Positions 42,601 to 57,600 of a stretch of DNA of 64,000 nucleotides are shown piece by piece. The position numbers were made by a program, and so were the translations under genes. How positions within the stretch are numbered: position 1 is the stretch's first letter; every line of letters begins with the position of its first letter. The notes under the pieces were generated by a model. It was given only the letters and a program-made list of their open reading frames with translations, was not told the DNA's origin and searched no databases. Source of the DNA: Panopea generosa (Eukaryota > Mollusca > Bivalvia > Adapedonta > Hiatellidae); contig CM055895.1 of the NCBI GenBank assembly GCA_029582155.1, forward strand, positions 20,509,004 to 20,573,003. Reading direction: 5' to 3'.

Positions 42601-45600
42601 CAAGTAGATTGGAGATGTGTATACAGACAGGTAGGTTTGAGATGTGTATACAGACATGTAGGTTGGAGATGTGTATACAGACAAGTAGATTGGAGATGTG
42701 TATACAGACAAGTAGATTGGAGATGTGTATACAGACAGGTAGGTTTGAGATGTGTATACAGAAATGTAGGTTGGGGATGTGTATACAGACAAGTAGATTG
42801 GAGATGTGTATACAGACAAGTAGTTTGGAGATGTGTATACAGACAGGTAGGTTGGAGATGTGTTTACAGGCAAGTAGGTTGGAGATGTGTATACAGACAA
42901 GTAGATTGGAGATGTGTATACAGACATGTAGTTTGGAGATGTGTATACAGACAGGTAGGTTGGAGATGTGTTTACAGGCAATTGGGTTGGAGATGTGTAT
43001 ACAGACAGGTAGGTTGGAGATGTGTATACAGACATGTAGGTTGGAGATGTGTATACAGACAGGTAGGTTGAAGATGTGTATACAGACAAGTAGGTTGGAG
43101 ATGTATATACAGACAAGTAGGTTTGAGATGTGTATACAGACAAGTAGGTTGGAGATGTGTATACAGACAAGTAGGTTGGAGATGTGTTTATAGATAAATA
43201 GGCTTGAAATGCGTAAAGAGACAAGTAGTAGGTTGAAAGTGTGATTTTTTAATAAATCTGTTTTTGAAAAACCATACTTCCCTGTATAAATGCTTCCCCC
43301 CCCCCCCCCCCCCACCAAATGTCCTGCTCATTTTTGTCCAAAAAGTTGGGAAAAAAAATTAAATATAATATATTTTAAATGTTTTTGAAGTATTTGTGAA
43401 CAAGTTCTTACATGTTGCAGAGCATTATGGATTTTGTACCACCAAAAGTGAATTTGCTGAAATTTTCCATTAATTTATCAAATTATTTGGCATTTAAAGG
43501 TAATTATGGTAATGTATGTTAGTTAAGTTTTTATTTTTTATGTTAATAGAGGGCTGGCTGGCCCACTTTGACACTCAAACACCTATTAATGACCACCATT
43601 TGATTGAAATGAAAAAAATATATATAATGTTTTCATTTTTCAGATGAATATTTCTGTATCACACAAACATATGAGAACACGTTTGCCAGTCACTTGCATG
43701 AAGGTTACTTTTCCCTGGCTGTTTCCTCGGCAGCACAGTGTGTAGACAGGTGTCGCGATCAGCATGACTGTAACTGGGTTGCTGTAACAAATATTGAGTC
43801 ACTGTTCACCTTGTGTACACTATCCAAATCACCATCTACTGATCTCAAAGTTTCCCCTGGCAGTACCGTTTTTGAAAACATATGTCTCCCAGGTAAATAT
43901 CACTTCTGTTATTTTGACATTTCCAGAACACTTGAGCAAAATTACAAGCTAGACACCATACAAATACATATGAAGTTTAATTGGCACACTTGAACAAAAT
44001 TACAATGTAGTCACCATACATATACATATGAAGTTTGGCACATTTGAACAAAATTACAATGTAGTCACCATACATATACATATGAAGTTTGGCACATTTG
44101 AACAAAATTACAATGTAGTCACCATACATATACATATGAAGTTTGGCACATTTGAACAAAATTACAATGTAGTCACCATACATATACATATGAAGTTTGG
44201 CACACTTGAGTAAAATTACAAGTTAGTCGACAAATGTCTGACTATCAATCCAGGGTTCGTGAGTTTGAATCCCCGCTCGGCAACAGTCTCCATGATGATT
44301 AATATACAATGTTGTGTCTCATTATCATTCGTCTCATACCACTGATTCAAGTGAGAAAGTTATCAGTTACTTGTGGAGATTGGGTTTGCTCGAGTACTGG
44401 TTAACCTTCCAGGACCCAAGGAAACGGCGGTTAGGTTAACTGATCCTCTTTGAGCCATTGATGACATTAAAATGACGCTAAATATTCAATCAATCAATCA
44501 AAACCTTTGACAGTCGTTTAAGTACACATAACAGGATATCTTTCACCTTTCATTTTAACTTCGTATATAGCAGTGTAAAGATGAAACATTTGTTAGTATT
44601 ATATAAATCTGCACTTCCGTCAGGTGGGCATGGCTGTTTAATGGGTTCCTTGTACTTGATTTTTCAGAATCGACGCTGACATGTAGCATGTATCTGAAAT
44701 ACTCAAATCAGACAGGAGGAAGCAATCATTACATGTCTTTCTCATCAGCCAGTAGTAGTTTGTGCACGGATGCATGTATTGCAGATACCAAATGCCGGTA
44801 TATGGAACAATATATTGAGAATGGAGCTTATATATGTCATTTGTTTACATATGACAACAGTTATTTTGTTACTGAGCTAAGCAACCATTTAATCTTTGAA
44901 AAGACATGTATGCGAGGTAAGACTTTATTAAACTTTGAACTACATATACCAGGGGCATTTAATAAGTAATGTTTTTCATAACATAAATTATAAATAGTGA
45001 ACATTTCATTTTATTTGTGAAATCACAGATAGATTGATACATGTATCAGCAAAAATGTGATTTCCAGAAGATTTTTTATGATAGTCTTTGCCACATATAG
45101 TCTTAGTCATATATGGTTTGAGAGTCTTACTATATCTACTCGAATACTGAACTACATGAATGCGTGTTGCAAAAGTGGAATACGTTTATTACATATTTTT
45201 TCATATAATATACAATGTTATAAAAATAAAATTACAATTTCGAGCCCCATAGAAAGAATAACAGGAACAAAGATAAACGAAGGTCCTTTACGGCCAAAAG
45301 AAGTGTAAAAAAAATACAAGGTCTGTCATTCTTTAGGTTGCAGTTCTTAAAGATTCGTAAATATCGATCAGTACTCTGAATTTGTTAAATACGTTGTAGG
45401 CCACTTCTGTATCGTCTCTGAGGTCACAGGTTTGAGTCCAGCTCGGTCTAAAGAATATGTGAAAAAAAAATCAATTATTTGCAAAAGGATAATACTGTAT
45501 ATACCATATATTACCTACATGTGTTGAAAATGGTATTTAACCCCATTAAAAAAGTTTCCAACATTAAAGAAGCATCCAGCTAAACGTGGCCTCCCCAACA

Positions 45601-48600
45601 AGCATGGGGTTCAGCTGTTGTTCAGTGTCTGATATGTTTACGCAAAATCGACTACTAGGACATATAAGGGAAATGGTTAAAAAGACATAAAATATGAATT
45701 TCTTTCAAAGGAGATTACTTTGAAGGTGAGGTCTAAATATTATTAAGATATTATTTGTTGTTTTTATTTACCAATATAACATTACCTATTGAACATCTCT
45801 CATATTGATCCCTTAATTGGCACAATAAGAACTCTTTGTTTATTTTGATATTTTATTGTAGCAACACAATACAGTAAATTATTTTTGACAGTATATATAA
45901 AGGCTCTGAATATTTTACCTTTAGTTTGTACATCTCAGATGTTCTACTTTCTTAGCCAATTAAATCGCTCAGACTTTTCAAAATAGTATGTTTCAATTTA
46001 CATAGAACGTTACGACCATCAGTAGATGTTGACCTTCTTCCTCAGCCAATGAAATTGCTCTAGGAACAAGAAAGTAGATCAACATTTAAGCTGGTTAGAA
46101 GTTACATGGAAATTTCTACCTGAATTTCATGTTACTTCTAACCTTTACATATTTAACAAGATGCATATAATATAGAGGCAATGAAGACAAATTATGTTTT
46201 ATCAGTGTACTATCGTTTAATAGTCATATGTGTATTAGTCACACATGTTTATAGCCACGGAACTTGAAGTTCATTATCCCTATTGACATAAACACTCTCT
46301 GGTCTAGACTTACATCATGTGCATCTTTATTGTAAAATTCGTCTATACAGTAATGTACTTCAGTAATTATAATGCCAAATAAATAGGATAAAATCTCTTC
46401 AGACATTATTCCTTTTCTTTATTTAAAGCAATAGCAGCAGATGACAATTGTCGGTTTGAAGTACAAGATGGGAAAATTGGCTCAAGCACAGCTGTTGTCA
46501 CCTTGGTGATGGATGATGTAGACCAGTGTCTAGAACAGTGTGTATCCAGACCAGGATGTGAGCTGGCCAGTTTTATGACAGATGGAATTTGTCAGCTGTT
46601 TGAGAATACCGCCACCATGGCAGCATCAGGGGTCTCCTCTCTGGTGAAGATATGTACTCCAGGTATATGTACTAGTTCAATTGTTTTAAACATATTTGTT
46701 TTACATTGATTGTGAAGCAAGTTCTTCCAATTCAAACAAATAAGTCTCAAAGGCTTCCTGGATGGACCAGTACCAAGCATATGCAATAAAAGTGTTTTGC
46801 TAAAAAACACTTCACATAGCTGTGGCAGAGAATCAAACCAATGACCCTCCTATCATGGGTCTCAGATGCTCTACCATTGGACCATATGCTCCACTACTGT
46901 TCAGTTTATGGGAAATGTTAACAAAATCTATTTTGCCTGTGATATATCCAAAAACGGACAGCATTAACTGCATTAATGTTTATTAAGTTAAAATTCAAAG
47001 GGACCATTTTATCAAGCTGTAGCTTAAAAAGAAAATGTTGTCAATTTAACTTAGGAGTAATTTGCTGAGCTTTAAACGGAGTATATCAGGAAATTTCAAT
47101 TTTTTTAAAATTTGCTTAAAACATTTTTTACCAATATAGCTAGCTAGTCAAACCTGTCTTAAGCAGACAGCCAACAGAAAGAACAAAAGTGGCTTTATAA
47201 GACAGGTTGTTGCTTAATACAGGTTGATTTTCTCTGAAAGCAAGGAAATGGGAAATAGAAAATGTGGCTGCTTAAAACAAGTGGCTGCTTAATTAAAAGA
47301 GGTGACCTCTGACCTAGGTTTGACTTCTGTAACAACAGTGTTAAATCTGCATAGCACGGGCACAAAAAGAATCTTCAAAAATGTTAACATTGTCGGGAAT
47401 ATCACAATAAATTATTGAGTACAAATCTGTCTTCTCTATTAATGTATGGTAACAAGTTTCTATGATGTGTGATCAGGGCAAAAAAATATTGAGGGCTTGG
47501 GATGCATTGTGCTTAAAGGGAATTCCAATAAAATATAGTTTTTATTCTTTGACATGTAAAAGAAAGCCAAAGATACCAAAACCTATAACTAATGAAGATT
47601 ATTTATTGTTTAAAGTTCCAGGTATTTTCTTTATCTGTCGACTAAAGCAAACAAAAACAAAAATTGTTTGTTACCAGAAATAGATACTTGTCAAAATGTA
47701 GAAATGGGTCCCGCTGGTCCTGTTAAGCTATTGATTTTTACCCGTTGTGTGAATAACATGAATTTGCCTTGTTGTGATGACCTTTTAAACTATATTTAGG
47801 AGTTAAAGTTTATAAATTGTCAGATCATGGGTCTATCAGAACAGCCCAGCAGAAGTACAAGTTTATAAAAATAAAAGATGGCATGTCTAGAGATTGTATG
47901 ACATCATACTGCTCTGGGTCATGAATTTTCATTCTTGCATGTGTCAATACTTACATTTATTTGAACATATGATATGTTTTTTTCATCAGAGTCCACATTA
48001 ACATGTGCATCAAAAACATTTACTGCTATGTTTGGTGGCAGTCAGGGCAGTATAGTATCCGAACCAACAGAGCAAGATTGCTGGAACAATTGTGGATTTG
48101 ACCAATCGTGCAAAGCTGCTAGTTACCATGCCAACACCTGCTATAAATATACATCCACATATACCCCACAAACCATGTATAGCAGTCAGCTGTATGTCAA
48201 ATTTTGTGACCAAGGTAATTATCTTTTATTGTTTATATGATTATTCTCTTTACATTGGCTAATGATGCTGAACCAAACGATGACCCTGAGATAAGAAATG
48301 GCCCCACCCTTGTATTAAACAGTATCCCTTAAATGTCACTGTGCTGTAACAAACCTTAACCCTGGGATCAGAAATGGTCCCACCCTTGTATTAAACAGTG
48401 TCTCTTATGCCACTGTGCTGTACCAAACCTTGATCCTGGGATCAGAAATGGCCCACCCTTGTATTAAACAGTGTCTCTTATGCCACTGTGCTGTACCAAA
48501 CCATGACCCTGGAATCAGAAATGGTCCCACCAATGTATTAAACAGTGTCTCTTATGCCACTGTGCTGTACCAAACCTCGACCCTGGGATCAGAAATGGTC

Positions 48601-51600
48601 CCACCCATGTATTAAACAGTGTCTCTTATGCCACTGTGTTGTACTAAACCATGACCCTGGGATCAGAAATGGTCCCACCCATGTATTAAACAGTGTCTCT
48701 TATGCCACTGTGCTGTACCAAACCATGACCCTTGGATCAGAAATGGTCCCAACCATGTATTAAACAGTGTCTCTTATACCACTGTGCTGTACCAAACCAT
48801 GACCCTGGGATCAGAAATGGTCCCACCCATGTATTCAACAGTGTCTCTTATGCCACTGTGCTGTACTAAACCATGACCCTGGAATCAGAAATGGTCCCAC
48901 CCATGTATTAAACAGTGTCTCTTATGCCACTGTACTGTACCAAACCTTGACCCTGGGATCAGAAATGGCCCCACCCATGTATTAAACAGTGTCTCTTATG
49001 CCACTGTGCTCTAACAAACCTTGACCCTGGAATCAGAAATGGTACCTACCTTGTATTAAACAGTGTCTCTTATGCCACTGTGCTGTACCAAACCATGACC
49101 CTGGGATCAGAAATGGTCCCACCCATGTATTAAACAGTGTCTCTTATGCCACTGTGTTGTACTAAACCATGACCCTAAAATCAGAAATGGTCCCACCCAT
49201 GTATTAAACAATGTCTTATGCCACTGTGCTGTACCAAACCTCGACCCTGGGATCAGAAATGGTCCCACCCATGTATTAAACAGTGTCTCTTATGCCACTG
49301 TGTTGTACTAAACCATGACCCTAAAATCAGAAATGGTCCCACCCATGTATTAAACAGTGTCTCTTATGCCACTGTGCTGTACCAAACCATGACCCTAGAA
49401 TCAGAAATGGTCCCACCCATGTATTAAACAGTGTCTCTTATGCCACTGTGCTGTACCAAACCATGACCCTGGGATCAGAAATGGTCCCACCCATGTATTA
49501 AACAGTGTCTGTTATGCCACTGTGCTGTACTAAACCATGACCCTGGAATCAGAAATGGTCCCACCCATGTATTAAACAGTGTCTCTTATGCCACTGTGGT
49601 GTACCAAACCTCGACCCTGTGATCAGAAATGGTCCCACCCATGTATTAAAAAGTGTCTCTTATGCCACTGCGCTGTACCAAACCTTGACCCTGGGATCAG
49701 AAATGGTCCCACCCTTGTATTAAACAGTGTCTCTTATGCCACTGTGCTGTACCAAACCTTGACCCTGGGATCAGAAATGGTCCCACCCTTGTATTAAACA
49801 GTGTCTCTAATGCCACTGTGCTGTACCAAACCTCGACCCTGGGATCAGAAATGGTCCCACCCTTGTATTAAACAGTGTCTCTTATGCCACTGTGCTGTAC
49901 CAAACCTTGATCCTGGGTCTCTTATGCCACTGTGTTGTACTAAACCTTGACCCTGGGATCAGAAATGGTCCCACCTTTGTATTAAACAGTGTCTCTTATG
50001 CCACTGTGCTGTACCAAACCTTGACCCTGGGATCAGAAATGGTCCCACCTTTGTATTAAACAGTGTCTCTTATGCCACTGTGTTGTACTAAACCTTGACC
50101 CTGGGATCAGAAATGGTCCCACCTGTGTATTAAACAATGTCTCTTATGCCATTGTTCTGTACCAAACATTGACCCTGTGATCAGAAATGGCCCACCCTTG
50201 TGTTAAACAGTGTCTCTTATGCCACTGTGCTGTACCAAACAATGACCCTGGGATCAGAAATGGTCCCACCCATGTATTAAACAGTGTCTCTTATGCCACT
50301 GTGTTGTACTAAACCTTGACCCTGGGATAAGAAATGGTCCCACCCTTGTGTTAAACAGTGTCTCTTATGCCACTGTGCTGTAACAAACCTTGACCCTGGG
50401 ATCAGAAATGGTCCCACCCATGTATTAAACAGTGTCTCTTATGCCACTGTGTTGTACTAAACCTTGACCCTGGGATAAGAAATGGTCCCACCCGTGTATT
50501 AAACAGTGTCTCTTATGTCACTGTGCTGTACCAAACAATGACCATGAGATAAAAAAAAATGGCCCAAACCTTGTGTTAAACAGTGCCTCTTATGCCACTG
50601 TGCTGTAAGAAATCATGATCCTGGCATAAAAAATGGCCCCACCCATGTATTAGACAGTGTTTCTTATTTCACTGTGTTGTACTAAACCATGACCCTTGGA
50701 TCAGAAATGGTTCCACCCTTGTATTAAACAGTGTCTATTATGCCACTGTGGTGTCTTTTATGCCAAAAAAGGAGAAAAAGAGAGCTAAAGCTTTATTTCT
50801 ACCTCCTTCATCTGTAGGTCCGGAGTACTCAAGGGAGATAATAGTGGTGTGAGTCCTTTAATGACTAGGGAAATTGGCTAGAATGTGAATAAGTGTCCCA
50901 AACCTTAGGAGCAAATGCACTTTGAAATAAAATTTCTGTCTTCTTACAGTTTGTTGGGTTCAAGAGACAAGTTATTATCATGGAGGGGCAGGTGGTTACA
51001 AGTATGTTCCTGTTGCAAGCATCACAGAGTGTGCTGAAGGGTGTAAAAGCAATCCTAGCTGTGTGGCTGCAACCTTCACTAAGATTGCCGATACATATTC
51101 TGGTATGTGCCAATACCATGACAAAGAAATCAGCATGTCAAAACGGGAACATCATGGAGCCACTCTGATAACAAAGGAATGCAAAACAGGTGAGTTTACC
51201 AAGATACTAGTGCTTTTGATTAACAAGGTAGTATATAATAACTTTGATATAGAAAAAATTATGCTAGTCTTGGATACTGTAGTATAGAGCTTGAAATTTC
51301 TGATAAAAGCTACTCATCCACCCTTTCCAACATTATTAATTGAATGCTTAAATTCAAAGAAATATTAAGGTCAGTTTCTTAAATCTTACTCATCCTGACC
51401 AAATGTTCACTCATCATGATGAGCGGACGAGTGGAATTTTCCAGCTTTGTAGTATCCAGCAAATAGCCGCTGCCGGCCAGCGCTGAAGGATGTGCATTAC
51501 TCCACTGTATTATATGGTTAATTTGCAATGTTTTGTACAATATATTCCCATATTGTACAAAGCATTGTAAAATGATCTTTTTATTCTATACCTCAATCTG

Positions 51601-54600
51601 AAAGAAATTTATTAAAAGAGCAAACAAAAATCAAGATCCTTTTAGATAAATAAACTGAGTGTTCAAAGCGGCAGATGAATAGGGAAAATATTTGGATTTT
51701 TTTCAAAGTTATCTTCATGAGGAACATTTTGTCGGTTGTTTGTTTTTAACGTTTCCTTTTTTTAAGACGCCGTCTTGAATTTTGAACTGTACAATATAAA
51801 ATTTATTGGATCCAATAAACTTCTACATATTTATGGTCACATGGTAACATCCAGAATAGCTGATTGGCTATACACACACAGGTATAGAATAAGTTAATTT
51901 CTTGTATGTTACTGCATGTAGCTAGAGAGTTGTTATTTAGTAGTCCAACAAGACACATCATAAACCAAGCTCTTGTTCATTTACTTAATCATACAAGATA
52001 TTAACATACAGTGGAGTAACTTGTGAATATGTGGCCAAGCCTTAAACACTGGCAGGCAGCAGCTCTTTGCTATATACTACAGATACAATGGGCAGTAATA
52101 CTTTGTAATGGCAGGATTTTAATAACAATTGGTAAAATATTTATTCCCATAGCAGCTATCATTTCATGGTCAAAATTGTTGTACTAACTTTAGAGTTATT
52201 GCCCTTGAATTGAGGAAAAATATCTCATTTGCTCATCAATTTTTAGGGCAATAACTCTGTAATGACTGATTTTATGTAATCGTTACCCTGTTCATTCATT
52301 TGTTATGTATTCATGCCCTGAGGTGAAAAAATAGATTTTTGATCAATAACAGTTACTGCTGAAAGGGTATAGTTATGTATTTAATCAATAAGGGTATTTT
52401 GTGTGTACCTGTATGATTATGAATTACAAGTCAAGTTCAATATTTATCAATGTCTGTCAAAATTACAGGAATGATGCTCTTTTTCAACTTATCTGAACTC
52501 TAACATGCAGATTTTCAGAAATAAATTCATTTACTACCTTTCATTCAACTGAAACAGTTCATAATTGTTTATCTAAGAAACATTTGTCAAAAACCTGTTT
52601 CTTTTTTAATTTATAGTGGACGTGGACAGAGTCTGTTTTTCGGAGATTAAGAAGGATGTATATGGAGGAAAGGACATCTCTAAAGGTTTTACAACAAAAT
52701 CAATTGAAGAATGTGAAGTGTCCTGTCGTCACGACCGAGACTGTCAATTAGCTACATATAGGAGCATACCCCATGTGAACTGGTGCCAACATTACAGAAA
52801 TATCAAGTTCCTGGCAAAATTCACTCCAGGCAGTTACACCATCTTGAAATACTGCTTGCCAGGTAAGTATTTAGTAGTTGTTTTAAAAACAATATAAATA
52901 CGAGCTCACTTGTTGTATTTAATACAATTTTGCAAGGAAAGCTTTACAAATCATGTTCAAATGCATATTATGTGTATAAGAAGTAGTTAAGAAAAACTAT
53001 GGCTTCTGAAGTTCCACATTAATGATGATTATTGGATCACAATTTCACTTTTCTCCTTTTAAGACATAAATTGAATAGAAATCTTAATACTTATTCCATT
53101 TTGACCATAGAAGTATTAAAACATGTTACTTTGAATGCAGGATTATATTATTTTTAAAGAATTTAGGGGTTGTTATATCATGTAATAGGCAAATATAACG
53201 ATATTTTACTGAAGTTTATTAATTGACTTGATGTGAGAGTGACTCCGCCGTAACTGGCCATGTGGCATTGTTTGTCCAAGTAAATACAATGTAATAATTT
53301 GTCTAAGGAAAATAGCAGGGTAGCAAGCATTATTTATCGTTGATTGGATTATTGACTTGTTTTATTGACAGTCTGCATCAGTTAAATTACTATTTAAAAG
53401 GTATTGTTATCTGTAACTTCAAAAATTAAGAGCAAAGTATAAATTTATGAATATACATGGAAAATAGAAGATTACTCCATTTCAGAACTCAGGGGTCGTG
53501 TTCACCAACCATTCTTGAGTTTATTCTTAGATTTGGCTTTAAAGTCTAAATTTAATCTTTTGATATTCAGTTGACCATGACAGATAGAATAATTGTGAGA
53601 GTTTATTTGGCTATATATTTGGTGTCCCTGCAAGCTTTCAAATTTTTGCTTGTAAAATGATCATTAAGACTGCTTTTCATAATTCATTCTTGAGCTTAAG
53701 TCTAAGAATGTTCTTAAGAAAAGTTGGTGAACCCAGTTATAGGAGATATCTTTGGAATATTGTTTATTTTCTCTATAAGATGTCAGTCAATAGCTATTCT
53801 TAGCTAATATTTATACCATGTTTTGTAACCAATACTGACTCAACATTAAATTTTGTATCTTTTATATCATTTTACACTTCATTGCATTGTTAATGGTTAT
53901 ATTATCAACTTGACAGTTGGTGATGTTTCATGCTCCTTCCCAACCAGAAAAGTTGGTAACAATGGTGGTATGCACCATTATGACACTACATCAGACAATA
54001 CCGAATCAGAGTGTTCGTCCGAATGTTTGTCAAGCAACATGTGTGATGCGTACAGTTTTAGTCCTTGCCGGTTGTACGCTGCGGACAAAGTTGAAGAGAC
54101 CCTGTCGTCAGTCAATGAAGTGCTTGCATACAAAGTCTGCAGACCAGGTAAACAGATGGCCCTTTTATACATTATTTGTTCATGAAACTTTATGAATAAC
54201 TTTCTTTAAAAGCATGTAAATGCAACTTCATTGTTCCTTGTGTATATAACAATCTATATAAAGCATCTACTTTATTTTGTGTGCGCAAAGATTAATGAGT
54301 GTGACGATGAAAGTAAGATATTAAATAAACATGGTTAAATTATATTGTTATTATTTACAAATAAATAAATGAAGACATTAATAAAGTATACATAAAAAAA
54401 ATTAGATAGTTTCTCAGATAAATATGGTTTGCAATATATATATAGAAAGGGTTCAAGTCCTTCAAGGCTGGGTATTATAATGCCTGTCGCATATAATAAT
54501 GAAAGCCTGAGCTACTGAGTTGATGGTTATAATGAGATTCATTCTGCTGACTTGGATCAAGATTTATTGGTTGAGGACTCTAATAAATATGGATACCATA

Positions 54601-57600
54601 GGGCCACCCTTAATAAATTGTTTGTTTGCCACTTCAGACTTATACCATTAAGGGATTGGTAGGTAGGTAGGTTAAAATTTTTTTATTATTTGTAATCAAT
54701 CAAAGAATCTTTATAAGGACATGCTATGACCGAGAATACTTTAAATGAACACCAAAAAATTTGGGACACCCCAAAAAAAAAATCCTGCCCGGTGGGATTG
54801 TTTTGGGTCAGCCGGAAGCAGCAAACAAACAATTTTTTAATTTAGGCCCAGTAAATATAATCTGTAATGTTTTGAAAATTGTGTTAAACCCTGTCAGAAG
54901 TAGACTACTGGTATTTTCAGTTAATATGTTTTCTTCCAGGCTGATCATTTATGCAATCAAAAAACAAGCTCATGCAGTCATGTCATTTCTTATAAAGAAC
55001 ATTTAGGTTTACAGAGGGTAGAATATAGTTTAACAAAACAAAAAGAGAAATCAATGATACAAATATTTTAACAATTTTGTTTTTCTAGTTAATGAACTAC
55101 CTTGTGCACAGCACATGAACCAATACACAGCGGGAGACAACATCTACAAGATAACTGACGCCAAGACAGTAGTAAACTGTTCTACAGATTGTGCTGGTGA
55201 CGACCTCTGTAACCAATCAGTGTTCCATGATGATCAATGTAAGCTGTATAGAGAAGGAGAAGCTGTTCTGACAAAAGATCCGACATCGACCATGTCCACC
55301 AAGAAATGCAACTTTCGTACGTTTTGTTTAGTTTTAACTTATTTATTTTACTTCGATTGTGAGACAAGTTCTTACAACTTAGACAAATCATGCTCGAAGT
55401 CTCCTAGTTAGAACCAGTACTAAGCATATGCGGAAATGGTATCTTGCTCAAGGACACCACACATAGCCATGGTGGAGGATCGTACCCATGACCCTCCGAT
55501 CATGGGTTCGGTGCTCTACCTCTGGACCCAGCTAACGCTCATGTGTAAAGAATGAGCTTGTCAAGTTTTTGCCTTTATCTTCACCGAGTGCTGAATACAC
55601 ATTTTTTTCTCTCTAACAAATATAAATAGCATTTCATTTGAATTTTAAATGTTTATTCTGCGGTGTGACATTGTAACTCAATTGTTATGGTATGGTGTTT
55701 ATCATCGCTTTCAACAATTTTTCAGTCATATTGCAGCGGTGTCTACTTGAGACAGTATTCTGAGTGCTGTCACACTGGAGTATCATGCCGCAGACACATG
55801 GTATAATACCCCACCCAGTCACATTATACTGACACCGGGCCGACAAGATTTAGAACTCTCCTCTAAATGCTGAGTGTCAAACGATGAAGCTTCTAATATC
55901 ATTTTTAAAGTCTTTGGTATGACCCAGCCGAGGATCAAACCCACAACCTTCCGCATGCGAGGCAGACGCTGTATCGTAATTCATACATGTACCTTTATTG
56001 ATTAAGATTCACATATTTTTTCATCTACATAAAAAGGATTATGTTCTTTGAGATAACCGTAAACTAGATCATTCAAGACCCTATATTGCATAAATACTTA
56101 ATTTGTCCAAAGTTGGTATACTGGTATCCATGGATAACATAAATGTTGAGATACCATGTTTTGATGACATAAATGTTTTAACTGGCATAATTTTAAAATT
56201 ATATACAGTACAGAATATTACATCCCGCTTTATTCAGTTTCAATGGTAAATGGCACCAAGTCATACTTGGGTTCTTGTTGATGGCACCATGTTCACTGTC
56301 TACACACACATCTGTATTGTATTTCCCTAGGGTTTATGCCAACATGTTCACTGTCTACACGCATGTCTGTATTGTATTTCCCCAGGGTTTATGCCAACAT
56401 GTTCACTGTCTACACGCATGTCTGTATTGTATTTCCCCAGAGTTTATGCCAACATGTTCTCTGTCTACACGCATGTCTGTATTGTATTTCCCCAGGGTTT
56501 ATGCCACCATGTTCACTGTCTACAGGCATGTCTGTATTGTATTTCCCCAGAGTTTATGACAACATGTTCACTGTCTACACGCATGTCTGTATTGTATTTC
56601 TCCAGAGTTTATGCCAACATGTTCACTGTCTACACGCATGTCTGTATTGTATTTCCCCAGGGTTTATGCCAACATGTTCACTGTCTACACGCATGTCTGT
56701 ATTGTATTTCCCCAGAGTTTATGCCAACATGTTCACTGTCTACACGCATGTCTGTATTGTATTTCCCCAGGGTTTATGCCACCATGTTCACTGTCTACAC
56801 ATGTGTCTATATTGTATTCACCAGGGTTTATGCCACCATGTTCACTGTCTACACACACGTCTGTATTGTATTTCCCCAGGGTTTATAACAACATGTTCAC
56901 TGTCTACACGCATGTCTGTATTGTATTTCCCCAGGGTTTATGCCAACATGTTCACTGTCTACACGCATGTCTGTATTGTATTTCCCAGGGTTAATGGTAC
57001 CATGTTCATGGTGTACATACATGTCTGTATTGCATTGCCCCAGGGTTGATGCTCCCGTGTTCACTGTCTACACACGTCTGTATTGTATTTCCCCAGGGTT
57101 TATGGTACCATGTTCACGGTCTACACACATGTCTGTATTGTATTTCCCCAGGGTTTGTGGTACCATCTTCACTGTCTACACACATGTCTGTATTGTATTT
57201 CCCCAGGGTTTGTGGTACCATCTTCACTTCTACACACATGTCTGTATTGTATTTCCCCAGAGTTGATGCTCCCGTGTTCACTGTCTACATACATGTCTGT
57301 ATTGCATTGCCTCAGGGTTGATGCTCCCATGTTCACTGTCTACACACATGTCTGTATTGTATTTCCCCAGGGCTTGTGGTACCATGTTCACTGTCTACAT
57401 ACATGTCTGTATTGTATTTCCCCAGGGTTTGTGGTACCATGTTCACTGTCTACATACATGTCTGTATTGTATTTCCCCAGGGTTTGTGGTACCATGTTCA
57501 CTGTCTACACACATGTCTGTATTGTATTGCCCCAGGGTTGATGCTCCCATGTTCGCTGTCTGCACACATGTCTGTATTGTATTTCCCCAGAGTTTATGCC

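Noticed and set aside
42153-43318. Open frames of 346 and 375 codons, forward and reverse
   Set aside because: They come from the 27-bp array. The forward one is not in the PAN14 frame, which stops at the first units.
54761-55006. 81-codon frame upstream of PAN22
   Set aside because: It has no cysteine pattern, no splice support and no repeat homology; I take it as chance.
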